From NCBI RefSeq assembly GCF_027887165.1, contig NC_077227.1, positions 61,531,264-61,595,263 of the forward strand: a stretch of 64,000 nucleotides of DNA, written 5' to 3'. The position numbers were made by a program, and so were the translations under genes. The stretch's first letter is position 1; every line of letters starts with the position of its first letter. The notes beneath the pieces were generated by a model. It saw only the letters and a program-made list of their open reading frames with translations. It was not told the DNA's origin and did no database searches. Below, one piece after another: positions 1-9,869 of the stretch. The stretch is from Monodelphis domestica. Taxonomy: Eukaryota; Chordata; Mammalia; Didelphimorphia; Didelphidae.

Positions 1-80
1 TTACCCCCAATTACCAAGACCTTACTGCTTCTCTGTCTTGGAATCAATGCTTAGTATTAGTTGTAAGAGAAGGTAAGGGA
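1..80 (+). repeat. SINE type A, 3' end (tRNA-type marsupial SINE)
   Basis: Matches the end of the type A SINE seen throughout the window: a C/A-rich stretch, CTTACTGCTTCTCTGTCTTGG, an AATCAATGCTTAGTATTA-like block, then the AGAGAAGGTAAGG tail. The 5' part lies outside the window. The tail runs directly into the GAA tract that follows. Confidence 0.75.
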
Positions 81-440
81 GGAGAAGGAGAAGGAGAAGG
101 AAGAAGGAGAAGGAAGAAGGAGAAGAAGAAGAAGAAGAAGAAGAAGAAGAAGAAGAAGAAGAAGAAGAAGAAGAAGAAGAAGAAGAAGAAGAAGAAGAAG
201 AAGAAGAAGAAGAAGAAAGAAGAAGAAGAAGAAGAAGAAGAAGAAAGAAGAAGAAGAAGAAGAAGAAGAAAGAAGAAGAAAGAAGAAGAAAGAAGAAGAA
301 AGAAGAAGAAGAAGAAGAAAGAAGAAGAAAGAAGAAGAAGAAGAAGAAGAAGAAGAAGAAGAAGAAGAAGAAGAAGAAGAAGAAGAAGAAGAAGAAGAAG
401 AAGAAGAAGAAGAAAGAAGAAGAAAGAAAAAGAAGAAGAA
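81..440. repeat. GAA/TTC trinucleotide microsatellite
   Basis: An uninterrupted purine tract of about 360 bases. It starts with GGAGAA variants, is pure GAA for long stretches, and has repeated GAAA interruptions in the middle. It begins at the tail of a type A SINE. On the minus strand it translates to runs of Phe, Ser and Leu, which is not a gene. Long GAA/TTC tracts are known to form triplex DNA. Confidence 0.98.
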
Positions 441-504
441 CTTTAGAGTTGAAAGAGACTTCCTTAAGGACCATATCAGTGCAGAAAAGTTTGAGTCCCC
501 CCAC

Positions 505-815
505 CATCTCTTAGCCTCTGTTTGAACTCAGCAAACCTTCTAATTCCCTAAACCTCAGTCTCCTTATCTGTAAAATGAGCTTAACAGTAGCAGCCACCTC
601 CCAGAGTAACTATGGAAATCAAATGAGATAATATATGTAAAGTGCTTCCCGAAACCTCAGTGCTATAACAATGTGAACTTTCTCATTTTAGTGTCTTCTT
701 TATAAGTATGGAAAATTCCTATCTTATCTCCTTTATAAAGTTGTTGTAAAGCTCCAGTAAAATAACGTGTGGGAAAGTCTTGGGTCAAGTGCTATACAAA
801 TGTTATTCTTACCTG
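505..815 (+). repeat. CORE-SINE remains (MIR/MON1 type), probably two
   Basis: Contains CCTCAGTCTCCTTATCTGTAAAATGAG followed by AAATGAGATAATATATGTAAAGTGCTT, which is the typical right half of MIR-like SINEs. A second weaker right half follows near 700-810. The bases between the GAA tract and this element are unremarkable. Confidence 0.6.
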
Positions 816-1217
816 TAATTTTAAAGCTGGGAGTTTAAATGCTCCAAGAAGGCCAGAGCATTTCTGACTGGTAATTAACCATCTTCTTATCTTTGTGATT
901 TCTTAAAAGCATCTTGCCATTGTTTAAGGCAAGCTTTTGGATTCTACCCAAAGAGAAGCAATGGGGAGGAAGGAGGTGATGATCATGATACATTTTTCTA
1001 CTGTTAATTCAATAAATTGCCAACATTATACTTTTGAGGTGAGAAGGAAAGGAGAATGCTGATGAAGTAGTCCTGTCTAAGGGGAGGGCAACACAGAGGC
1101 TCCAAGAATAATCAGTAAAAGTTCAAGTACAGTTACATAAGGAGACAGCATAGCCTGTCTATGAAAGAGTCCTTCTGGTCTGGTTATGTATTGTTCCTGA
1201 GTATGCATGGTATGATG
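816..1217. other. non-coding stretch, nothing recognised
   Basis: AT-rich sequence without an open frame, repeat signature or regulatory motif that I can support. Confidence 0.5.
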
Positions 1218-1568
1218 CAATGATGATGAACCTTTTAAAGACCACATGCTATGCCCTATCCCCCATAGTGTGTCATGCCCTGCCCCACCCCAGAGACTGA
1301 GTGCTACCCCATCCCCCTAATCCCAGACAGAGGAAGGAAAGAGGGAAGGGAGTGGCCCAAGCATTCTACTCAGGGGAGGGAAGCAGCACTTCCATTGGGC
1401 TGCTGAGCAGAGGGGCAGAGAAGTGGGGTGGAGAGAGGGAAGGAAGCAGCTCTGCCTGAGTCCCTCTGCCTATCTAGTAACTAACTCTGGCAGGTGACAG
1501 CACACATGCCCACAGAGAGGTCTCTGTGTGCCATCCTTGGCACATGTGTCATAGGTTCACCATCACAG
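1218..1568. mobile_element. hAT-type non-autonomous DNA transposon (family H1)
   Basis: The left end reads like TGATGATGAACC and the right end like GGTTCACCATCACAG, an imperfect terminal inverted repeat. The same ends occur at 7657, 9182, 46460 and 49083. The inside is G/C-rich with no transposase frame. Assignment to hAT rests on the shape of the ends; the 8-base target duplication was not resolved. Confidence 0.65.
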
Positions 1569-1765
1569 GTATAATGGATAGAGTGCTGAACTTGAAGTCA
1601 CAAAGACCTAGGTTTGAATCCAGCCTCATACACTTAATAGTTAGGTGATCCTAGGCAAATCACTTAATCTCTCTGTGCCTCAATTTTCTCATCTGCAAAA
1701 TAAAAGAAGTGGACTCAATGATCTATAAAGTACCTTGTAGCTCTATATGGATGCTCCTATGATTC
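1569..1765 (+). repeat. CORE-SINE (MIR/MON1 type)
   Basis: Shows the ordered features of this class: ATGGATAGAGTGCTGAACTTG, GGTTTGAATCC, GGCAAATCACTTAATCTC, CCTCAATTTTCTCATCTGC and GGACTCAATGATC. Confidence 0.8.
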
Positions 1766-1929
1766 TCAAAGGACCATAAGCTAACATTTTAGAGAAGCAG
1801 TTCCCTTATAAAGTCAGCATGGAAGGGTACTCTCCAAGGGCATAAGAGTATTCTTTACCATATATTGGTGCCCCAAGGCAGAGTCCATTTTACCCTATGT
1901 TAATGATAGCTCTATCTATACTATAATCC

Positions 1930-2137
1930 TTTTTTTTTTTTTCAAAACCCTTACCTTCTGACTTAGAATCAATGCTATCTGTTCCAAGGCAGAGGAGTCA
2001 TAAGGATTAGACAATTGAGGTCAAGTGAATTTCCCAGGGCTACACAGCTAGAAAATATCTGAATCTAGATTTGAACTCAGGACCTTCTGTCTCCAGTTCT
2101 GGCACTGAATCCACAGAACTGCCAAACTGCCCCTATA
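1930..2137 (-). repeat. SINE type A
   Basis: The + strand reads T-run, AACCCTTACCTTCTGACTTAG, TTCCAAGGCAGAGGAGT, a degenerate promoter-like half, and ends near AAACTGCCCC. It is the reverse complement of the type A SINE and clearly diverged. Confidence 0.85.
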
Positions 2138-2798
2138 CCATAAATCTTTTAATATGTCCAAGGTACCCCCTCCCATCTGACTTAGTTTGGAAGAGAGTGG
2201 AATAGATGTCCTGAATTCTTCTTTAAAAGACCTGTATTATTTATTTCAGGAATCTAGATGAAGAGAGTGAAACAGAAGAGGCAAAGATAAGCAAGAGTCA
2301 TACTGCATGCTAATTTTCTACATCTCCTTTCCTGCCCCACCCCTCACCCTGAGGAAGAGATGCAACCAAAAGAAAGTGAAAAGGAAATCAGTAACTCCTC
2401 ATCTATTTCCTTGCAATTTCTTTTAATTTGTCTCTCCGAAAAGTTGTTTACTTTCTCCTCTCAATACCCAGTTTAGATAACTGCAAATTTCCTTAATGTG
2501 TGTTGAGCACCGTGCCACTGGGCAATTTCTGTGGGAACTGGAAACTCCAAATAAACATTTCATTTCTTCCCACCAAAAAACAACAACAACAACGACAAAA
2601 CAAAACACACACCAAAAAACAAGTATGAAACTGTAGAGCTAGGAGGATTTTCTACAAACACAAAATCATAGAAAGACTAAAATATCACCCCAGACACATG
2701 AAAGCACCCATAAAAAGAGGATGTTGTATATCAAGGGATGAGAGGGTAGTGGTGAGGCACTGACGTGAATTGCTATCCCCCTCTCCCCACCTCTTAAA

Positions 2799-2800
<2 letters not shown>
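2138..2800. other. non-coding stretch with a CAA-rich patch
   Basis: No gene or transposon recognised. A short A-rich CAA patch lies near 2575-2605. The small minus-strand frame here is rich in Val and Phe because of that patch and is not supported as a gene. Confidence 0.5.

Positions 2801-2851
<51 letters not shown>
2801..2851. repeat. TG dinucleotide microsatellite
   Basis: About 25 perfect TG units, directly next to the tail of the following minus-strand SINE. Confidence 0.99.
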
Positions 2852-2853
<2 letters not shown>

Positions 2854-3041
2854 AAAAACCTTACCCTCTGTCTTAGAATTGAGTAGATTCTAAGGCAGAA
2901 GAGCAGTATGGACTAAGCAAGTTGGGGTTGGGGACTTGCCCAGAGTCATACAGCTAGGAAGTGTCTAAGGCCATCTTTGAACCCCAAACCTCTCATCTCT
3001 AGGGCTGGCTCTCTATCCACTGAGCCACCTAACTGCCTCAA
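2852..3041 (-). repeat. SINE type A
   Basis: The + strand shows AAACCTTACCCTCTGTCTTAG, AAGGCAGAAGAGCAGTATGG, CTTGCCCAGAGTCATACAGC and ends TATCCACTGAGCCACCTAAC. Reverse complement of the type A SINE. Confidence 0.9.
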
Positions 3042-3139
3042 TATTTATACTTTGTAAAGGAGGTTCTGGGAATCCAAAGGGACAGATGTATAATCTACAG
3101 ACCCATAAACCACTTCTCCATGACTGTTCATGGATACTT

Positions 3140-3330
3140 GGAATAAAAGATGATCAAAGGACTTAGAGCTGAATGGATTCTCAGACATCACCTTGTCCAT
3201 TCTATAGTTGAGAAAGTGAGCCAGGGAAAAGGATGGTCAAGATCATACTATCGACACTAAGCTTATGTCAGAATTAGCATTGGAATCCAAGTCTGCTGAT
3301 TCCAAACCCAATGGCCTTCTCACTTCAGCG
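3140..3330 (-). repeat. CORE-SINE (MIR type), degraded
   Basis: Pattern of a reversed MIR-like element: CTTAGAGCTGAATGG, GTCCATTCTATAGTTGAGAAAGTGAG, GGAATCCAAGTCTGCTGATTCC. Divergence is high. Confidence 0.55.
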
Positions 3331-3695
3331 CACTGAAATTCTCATAAATCAGGGCAATGCGGAGGAATTGTGGGAAACATCACGAAGTGATTATCTGATT
3401 GAAAGACTGAAAATGTGGGGGTAGTTGCTCTACTAGCTTTTAGCTGGTGTCAGCTACAAAAATTCCTGATTGCTATTGTTTATCTTTTTCTTTCTCTTCT
3501 TTTTTCTTTTGAGGGAAAGGTAATAGGATATTTATTATGCATTTTAGCATCACCAACTGTAGAACAACAACAAACTAGGTGAACAGAGTCATCGGCTAAA
3601 GAAAAGGAAGCATTTTGCTATGTTCCATTCTCTCAAGATGCTTAGACCAATTTGGAATATGGAGTTGGAGTCCCCACGCTGCTCATCGTAAACAT
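3331..3695. other. non-coding stretch, nothing recognised
   Basis: Contains a T-rich run near 3485-3515 and no supported gene or repeat. Confidence 0.5.
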
Positions 3696-4344
3696 TTGGT
3701 ATGGACACCCCAATCAGTCTCAGAGTTGGAAGGGGCCTTGATGGCAAGAGATCTAACCCATACCTGAACAAGTCTGTCCTCTTCACCCAGCCTGTGCTTG
3801 AGGCAGCTCATTCCAATCGCAGCTTGCTCTAATTGTTGGTTACTTCCCATGCCTCTTTGCTCCAATTTCTACCCTCTGGGGTCAAGTAGAACAAGTCTAA
3901 TCCCTCTTCTCTATGACAGGTCTTTAAATATTTGAAGGCAGTTATCCTGTTCACCTCAACGTATTTTCTTCTCCAGGCTAAAGATCCCTAATTTCTTCAG
4001 TGGGTCCTCACATGGTATGAGCTCAAGGCTTTCCGTCATTCTGTTTGCCTTCCCCTTGATACTCATGAGCTTATCAATGGTCTTCCTAAAATATGGCCCT
4101 CAGAGCTGAATAAAATTTGGAGGCATGGGGTCTGACTAGATCTGAATGCAGTGGGACTAATAACTCTGCATCCCTAGAAACTGTGCTTTTCTCAGTGTAC
4201 TTATGATTGTGCTCACTTTCTTACTTGTCATATAGCATGGTTGATTCCGTTAGAGCTTGTGGTCTACTAGAAACCCCAGCTCTTTCTCAGATGAACCAGT
4301 TTGACTGCCATGACTCCCTCATCTTCTTCTTCCTTAAAAAAAAA

Positions 4345-4543
4345 TCAATACTTCGAATTGATTCTAAGGCAAAACAAAACATTAGTACTAAGAATTGATT
4401 CTAAGGCAAAAGAGCCGTAAGGGCCAAGTAATTGGAGTTAAGTGACTTGCCCAGTGTCATACAGCTAGGAAATGCCTTAGGCCAGATTGGAACCCAGGTC
4501 TTCCCAACCATAGGCTTATCCACTAAGTCACCTAGCTGCCCCC
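4345..4543 (-). repeat. SINE type A with an internal tail duplication
   Basis: The + strand shows the motif GAATTGATTCTAAGGCAAAA twice, about 37 bases apart, then GTGACTTGCCCAGTGTCATAC and an end TCACCTAGCTGCCCC. The doubled 3' end is unusual among the copies here. Confidence 0.85.
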
Positions 4544-4607
4544 ATATTATTCTTGTGAAATTGATTTTTTAACTCTGTGTAAGACTTTATTTACATGTAT
4601 CCTTATT

Positions 4608-4814
4608 TTTTTTAAACCCTTACGTTCCGTCTTGGAGTCAATACTGTGTATTGGTTCCAAGGCAGAAGAGTGGTAAAGGCTAGGGTAAAGTAGGGTAAGG
4701 GCAAGTGACTTGCCCAGGGTCACACAGCTGGGAAGTGTCTGAGGCCAGATTTGAACCTAGGACCTCCCGTCTCTAGGCCTGGCTCTCAATCCACTGAGCT
4801 ACCCAGCTGCCCCC
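4608..4814 (-). repeat. SINE type A with perfect target-site duplication
   Basis: The reverse complement is a full type A SINE. The 16-base sequence TACATGTATCCTTATT stands on both sides (4592-4607 and 4815-4830) with no mismatch. This marks a clean retroposition into the CR1-like element. An internal GGTAAAG-type repeat near 4673-4705 slightly lengthens it. Confidence 0.95.
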
Positions 4815-5204
4815 TACATGTATCCTTATTAAGGATCATCTTGTTAGATTTAGTCCAGTGTTCTCACCTCCCAACATATTTTTGAATACTGAATGCCATG
4901 TAGCATATCAGCTATCTCCTTTCCCCACCACATTTGAGAAGCATACCATTGGTGCCTTAATCAAAGACATTAATAAACTAGCATCATCCTGTCCCCCCAC
5001 CCCTTTGCCATAGTCCTCTCTCTTCTTTAATCTTTTCCATGTTCTTAATATAGAATTAAATATTTTCCTTTTGGGGCTTAATTTCATCCTAAATGTTTAT
5101 GATCGGTCTCTGCTCATTCTGAACATTGGCTTGCTGGTTCTATGCTTACAGGAGGACCATCGTACTTATCCTTCGTGGCTTTGCTTCCTTCGGTACATGC
5201 CTTT

Positions 5205-5957
5205 GAAAAATCTGATCTGAAACTGTGTAGACCCAGCAGTCCCACTCGTCTAGGGGCTGATTCCCAAGGCAGTCAGGGCAAAAGGAAAAGACTCTATGTG
5301 TTCTAAAATATTTATAGCAGCTGTCTTTGTGTTGGCAAAGAAGTAGAAACTGAGAGGATATTCATCAGTTGGGGAATGGCTACGCATGGTGTTATATGAT
5401 TGTAACAGAATAGTATTATATTGTAAGAAACAACCACAATAAGTGGCTCTGTGGATTAAGATCCAGGCTTAGAGAGGGGAAGTATTGAGTTCAAATCTAG
5501 CTTCAAATACTTCCTAGCTGTGTGACCCTGGACAAGTCACTTAATTCCCTTTACCTAACTCTTACCACTCTTGGAACCAATAGACAACATTGATTCTAAG
5601 ATGAAATGGTAAGAGTTTTTTTTTTCTTTAATGATGCAAATTGATTTTAGAAAAAAATGGGAGGACTTGCATGAGATTATACAAAGCAAAATGGGCAGAA
5701 TCAAGAGAATGGTATATACAGCAACAGCAATATTGTTTGAAGAATAACTGTGAATGTCAACTTCCAGAGAAAGAACTGATAAAAGGAAGTATGCAGTGTA
5801 CAGTTTTGCATTTGGATGGCTAGATGGAGATACATATTTGACAAATTGTAGCACTCTTTAGTGTGGGAATGGAAGGGAGACAGTTCAGAACTTAAAATGT
5901 AACAAAAAATAATGTAAAATAATAACAATATATTTAATTTAAAAAAGAAAAATCTGA
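5205..5957 (+). mobile_element. L1 3' end, split by a SINE
   Basis: Ordered marsupial L1 3' features: AAAATATTTATAGCAGCTG, AGAGGATATTCATCAGTTGG, GGGAATGGCTACGCATGG, GGAGGACTTGCATGAG, GAGAATGGTATATACAGC and TTCCAGAGAAAGAACTGAT. A sequence GAAAAATCTGA occurs just before (near 5204-5214) and just after (near 5947-5957) the element, a likely target duplication. No open frame remains. Confidence 0.75.
5443..5620 (+). repeat. SINE type A inserted in the L1 3' end
   Basis: Reads GTGGCTCTGTGGATTAAGA, TCCTAGCTGTGTGACCCTGG, AAGTCACTTAATTCCC, TTGGAACCAATAGACAACATT, then a GGTAAGAGTTTTT tail. L1 sequence continues on both sides. Confidence 0.85.
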
Positions 5958-6057
5958 CTTGGTCAGTGAGTTTCCTGTGTATCCACATTGGATACTTAGA
6001 GAAGAAAATAGAGACAGAGAGAATAGATAGAGCCCTAGATGGAGACAGACAGATATA

Positions 6058-6270
6058 TAGAACATTTATTAAGCACTTACTATGTGTCAGGCACTGTGAG
6101 AAGCATTGGAAAGGTAAATACAAACAAGACAATCCCTGTTTCAGGAAGCTTACCTTCTAATAGAGAGCAAAACAGAGAATTTGGAAGCAGAGTCAAAGGA
6201 GCTCTCAAGGAGATGGAGAATTCTGGGAAATGTATTGAGCTGGAAGCCAAGGAAACATGGCTGAAGCATC
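6058..6270 (+). mobile_element. L2-like LINE fragment
   Basis: ACATTTATTAAGCACTTACTATGTG, AGGCACTGTGAGAAGCATTGG and CAATCCCTGTTTCAGGAAGC form the block that also starts the longer element at 7610. The + strand frame over it is not a gene. Confidence 0.55.
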
Positions 6271-7005
6271 TCATGAAAAATTGTTCATTCATCCAGAGAC
6301 TCACCAATCACAACAGCAGCACCCGGAACAAAGATGAGAGTTCTAATAGTTATGTAGACTCCTTAAGATCTGAGAATGATCCCTGGTATTCTTATCTATA
6401 GAGACTATTGATTGAATCCTCTCTGGTGTTGGCTTTTGTCCTATGTTTCTAAAATTCTAGCATCTTTGAGGATTTCTACCTTTCTTACCTTAATCTGTTT
6501 GCTATGAGCATCCCTGACCATAGGCTGCAATTCTGGCCTTTTTCTAGTTCGAAATGTTCCTGTCTCCTATATTTTAATTCCTTAAAGACAGGGGTTCTTT
6601 TTGTCTTTGTATCTCTAGAGTAAGCATATTATTTTTATTAATAGACTCCAAGATGAACTAACTTTAAGAATAAACTAACAAACTTTAAAGTTTACAGAGT
6701 ATATGGTAGATCATTTGACCAACTAAGCTTCATAGTGGCTTAAGCAAAATGGGTTCAAAGGAATTGGGAGCTGGTATCTTATCTGTTCCTTTCTGCCTCT
6801 GGTCTGCTTCTGGACGGATTCTATCTGACTTTGGATCTTTTGATCCATTTTAATACCTAATGAGATAGTTTTTTGCTTTGCCACTCTGAAGTACTCTCCC
6901 TTCATGCCATCTGTCCTCAAACACATACACTCTCTATTAATTCCTTGGCTTGCCCACCAAAAACCAAATATCCCTACTTCCCTGATATATACTCACCCAA
7001 TCCAC
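6271..7005. other. non-coding stretch, nothing recognised
   Basis: No gene-like frame, splice pattern or recognised repeat. AT-rich, with ordinary base composition. Confidence 0.5.
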
Positions 7006-7009
7006 CAAC

Positions 7010-7120
7010 GTGCATTTATGAAGTACCTACTACATGCCAACCCCAATGCTAGGCACTGAAGATATAAAGACAAAAACCAAAATTAAACCATCTATACCCT
7101 CAAGAAGAAAATAGATGATT
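7010..7120 (+). mobile_element. L2-like LINE fragment
   Basis: GCATTTATGAAGTACCTACTAC, ATGCTAGGCACTGAAGATA and ACCCTCAAGAAG match the block described at 6058. The following bases to about 7440 may be a degraded L1 3' end (TTCTATTAACTGATGCAGAATG) but this is weak. Confidence 0.5.
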
Positions 7121-7439
7121 TCCAAAACATATTGGAAGATTTCTATTAACTGATGCAGAATGAAAGGAGCAAATGTTCTTAAAACAAATATGCATAGTCA
7201 ACAAAACAAATCCTCCAAATGACTGTACACACAGAAATATATATATATGAGAATACATTTATGAAGGTGTGTATATGTGGCACACACATATTTCTCCATC
7301 AGCCCAAATTGATCTTTAGTGAATTACAGATGTCATTATAGGTCTTCTGGAATCATAAATGATCATGTCATTCTTCTTTGGTTTATGAAGGCCTTCAAAA
7401 TTGTTTATTTTTATGCTATTGCTCATTGTAATATTAGTT

Positions 7440-7545
7440 TGCTCAGGGTCATGAAGCTAGTAAATATCTGAGGCTAAATTTGAACTCAGGTCTTCCTAAC
7501 TCCAGGACTGGTACTCTATCTGTTGAAATTCTTAGCTGCGGTAGA
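7440..7545 (-). repeat. CORE-SINE fragment
   Basis: GCTCAGGGTCATGAAGCTAG, TTTGAACTCAGGTCTTCC and CTCCAGGACTGGTACTC are the reversed left half of a CORE-SINE. Confidence 0.65.
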
Positions 7546-7656
7546 GCTAGATTGGCTGGACTAAAGAGTGTGAGAAAAGAAATCATGTATAATAATGCTG
7601 GGAAAATAGCTTAAAGTCAATCAGTTAGTAAATAAACATGTATTAAGCACTTAGAA

Positions 7657-7868
7657 CAGTGATGGTGAACCTTTTAGAGACTGAGTGCCAAATGGCAACC
7701 CTCACACTGAGTGTGCTTCCCCTCCCCACCCCCGCCTTACCCCAAACAGGGAAGGGAAGAAATCCTCCTGTTGGAGGGGCAGGAGATGAGAGAAATGTCC
7801 TCAGGCCCATGTGGAGAGGGGGGGGAGCAGTCTCCTCCTGCATACATGCCATAGGTTCTCCAACATGG
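7657..7868. mobile_element. hAT-type DNA transposon (family H1)
   Basis: Starts CAGTGATGGTGAACC and ends near ATAGGTTCTCCAACATGG, a diverged inverted repeat of the start. The G/C-rich inside gives false frames on both strands. Confidence 0.65.
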
Positions 7869-8257
7869 ACTTAAAATATTCCAGGACCTCAGCTAAGCAC
7901 TGGCACTTCAAAGAAACACAAACTATTCAGTACTTGCCCTCAAGGAACTCATATTCTAGTGGAAAGAAACAAGTAAATAAATATAAATATTCAAGAAATA
8001 TATGCAGTATAAATGAAAGATAATCTTAGAGGGACTAGAGGTGGGATTGAGAGGCAAGGGTAATGGAAAGATCTCTTACTGAGTCTTGAAGGAATCCAGG
8101 GAAGCTAAATGATGGAATCAAGGAAAGCATATCAGGCATGGGGGATGGCCTGTACCCAAATACATGGAGGCTGAATGTGGAGTGTCATGTTCAAGGAGTA
8201 GAGTCAGAAGACTGGTAAGAATAAAGATAGGAAGGTAGGTTGTATTATGAAGGACTT

Positions 8258-8350
8258 TATTTGTTTTATATTTTATTTTACCAATTACATGTAATAATGA
8301 ATTTCCACTTGTTCACCCAAGTTATATGACCCAAACTGTCTCCCTCCTTC
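8258..8350 (-). mobile_element. L1 3' fragment
   Basis: TTTTATTTTACCAATTACATG and CCAAGTTATATGACCC followed by CTCCCTCCTTCC resemble reversed marsupial L1 3' ends. The flanking TTATGAAGGACTTT / CTTATGAAGGGATTT suggests it inserted into the L2-like element with partial duplication of its target. Confidence 0.5.
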
Positions 8351-8815
8351 CTTATGAAGGGATTTAAAAGCTAAATAGAAGACTTTCTATTTTATCCTGG
8401 TGGTAATATAGAGCCACTGGAACTCATTGAATGGTGGGGATGGCGTGTGAGTGAGGTTGACATGGTGAGGCTTGGACTTAAGCAAAATCACATTGACAGA
8501 TGAGTGGAGAATAGATTAGGGCTGGGGAACCTTGAGGCTAGGTACCAATGAAAAGAAGTAATAAGCATAATAATAAACAAGTAGGCTATGTACTTGTGTG
8601 GATGGAGCTAAGGGAACATGAGAGATACTATGAAATTAGAAGGTATTTGGCAGCAGATTGGATATGGAGGGTGAGGTATGAAAATAGAGTGAGGCAGTGA
8701 GGATGGCACCAAGGTTGCAAGCCTATACTCTAAAAGCAAAATTGGGAAATGAAGGTTTATGAAGGGGGAAATAACATGTTGGCTTTGTACATAATGAGCG
8801 TGAGATGCTAATGAT

Positions 8816-9171
8816 CAGGGGTCCCCAAACTATGGCAGTGGGCCACATGCATACCCCTGAAGCCATGCATCTGCCCTCCCCCACTCTTCCAGAAGGGGCA
8901 CCTCTTTCATTGGTGGTCAGTGAGAGGAGCACTGTATGTGGTGGCCCCACAAAGTGGGGCATCATTCACATACAATACTACTTCACCACGCAAAGGATTA
9001 TGTATCTGCACAATGGAAGATGTCAGCATGAGGAGCAGCTATCTGGGGGAGGGGGGTTCTGCACTGTGTATACTGCACAAATTTAGGGTTAGGGTTAGGG
9101 TTAGGTCTAGCCCTCCAACAGTCTGAGGGACAGTGAACTGGCCCCCTGAATAAAAAGTTTGGGGACCCCTG
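8816..9171. mobile_element. hAT-type DNA transposon with perfect 16-base ends (family H2)
   Basis: The left end is CAGGGGTCCCCAAACT and the right end AGTTTGGGGACCCCTG, exact reverse complements. This end sequence is typical of short hAT elements in tetrapods. The internal sequence has no transposase frame. It contains a short TTAGGG array (9083-9105). Confidence 0.9.
9083..9105 (+). repeat. short telomere-like TTAGGG array
   Basis: Three exact TTAGGG units and a partial fourth, inside the H2 hAT element. Two more units, imperfectly placed, appear near 10225-10237. Confidence 0.95.
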
Positions 9172-9181
9172 CCATAGACCC

Positions 9182-9389
9182 TTGTTGATGAGTCTATGGT
9201 ACTCTTGCCAGAGGGGGCACTCAGAACCCTCTCTGTGGGCATGTGCACCATCTCCCTAGCACAGAGTTCACCAGAGTTTTTTACTAGAAAACCAGAGGCC
9301 ACAGGCCAGGCTGCTCCCCTCCCCCTCTCCACATGAGCCTGAGGATTTTTCTCACAACCCTTGCTCCTCTAAGAGGTTCACCATTGGTG
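9182..9389. mobile_element. hAT-type DNA transposon (family H1 relative)
   Basis: TTGTTGATGAGTCTATGG at the left and GGTTCACCATTGGTG at the right are degenerate inverted ends. The inside shows CCAGAGGGGGCACTCAGA and CCCTCTCTGTGGGCATG, which I recognise from a marsupial hAT family. It abuts the H2 element. Confidence 0.6.
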
Positions 9390-9711
9390 CTATGGACCAT
9401 TGGAGATATAGGGATATAGCTCAGGAGAGAGATTAATACTGGATATGTAAATATGTGAATCATCTGGATAGGGATGATGTGATCAAGTGAGATCACTAAG
9501 CAAGATAAGAGAGGGAGGGAAAGAAGAGGGACAGGTAGAACCTTGAGGGATACCCATGCTTAGTGGGGTTCAACTGGATGAAGATCTAATAGACTAAGGA
9601 ACAAAAATTTTGAAAGGTTTTCAACGCAAAGGAGAGAAGTTCATATTTTGTTCTAAAGGCAATAGGGAGACACCTGAGTTTATTGATAAGGCAAATAATT
9701 TTAGAAAAATC

Positions 9712-9868
9712 ACACCCCCCTGCCCTTCTGCCCAGTAGCCCAATGGGAGTCCTTTCTCCTTCCCCTGTGTGGGATGAGGGTGGGGGGCATGGCACTCACT
9801 CTGGGGAGTGGGATGGGGTGGGGGCAGAGCCCGACACTCCATCTCTAAAAGATTTGTCATCACTGGTC
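9712..9868. mobile_element. hAT family H1 fragment
   Basis: The right end CTCTAAAAGATTTGTCATCACTGG is a reversed copy of the family H1 start. G/C-rich inside, left end not resolved. Confidence 0.5.
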
Positions 9869-9869
9869 T

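Larger units (their letters stand above)
3700..6060. mobile_element. old CR1/L3-like LINE remnant, broken by later insertions
   Basis: Pieces at about 3700-4335, 4544-4607, 4831-5205 and 5958-6000 follow, in order, a pattern I know from CR1-type LINE copies: GAAGGGGCCTTGATGGCAAGAG, TTCCTAAAATATGGCCCTCAGAG, GCAGTGGGACTAATAAC, AACTCTGTGTAAGACTTTAT, AAGGATCATCTTGTTAG, and AAGACATTAATAAA. Two type A SINEs and an L1 3' end interrupt it. It carries no coding frame. The family name is from memory and the strand is not assigned. Confidence 0.5.
7610..9700 (+). mobile_element. old L2-like LINE, host of several nested insertions
   Basis: Pieces before, between and after later elements belong to one ordered consensus: CATGTATTAAGCACTTAG; CTCAAGGAACTCATATTC; GAGTCTTGAAGGAATCCAGG; TTATGAAGGACTTT; CTATTTTATCCTGGTGG; GAGCCACTGGAACTC; CAGCAGATTGGATATGG; GGATGGCACCAAGGTTGC; CTCAGGAGAGAGATTAATACTGG; CTTGAGGGATACCCA. 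The interruptions are at 7657, about 8258, 8816 and 9182. At 9630-9700 a second part of the same consensus (GGCAATAGGGAGACACCTGAG) recurs. No coding capacity. I am sure of the family likeness between copies but less sure of its name. Confidence 0.55.

Noticed and set aside
22..507. 161-codon minus-strand frame rich in Phe, Leu and Ser
   Set aside because: It is the translation of the GAA/TTC microsatellite.
2801..2851. TG tract as a specific regulatory site
   Set aside because: Isolated TG tracts are common and this one is at a SINE tail with no other promoter features.
4615..4800. tRNA gene candidate in the SINE heads
   Set aside because: The type A SINEs derive from tRNA-like promoters but have no intact tRNA fold, and the same sequence recurs in dozens of diverged copies.
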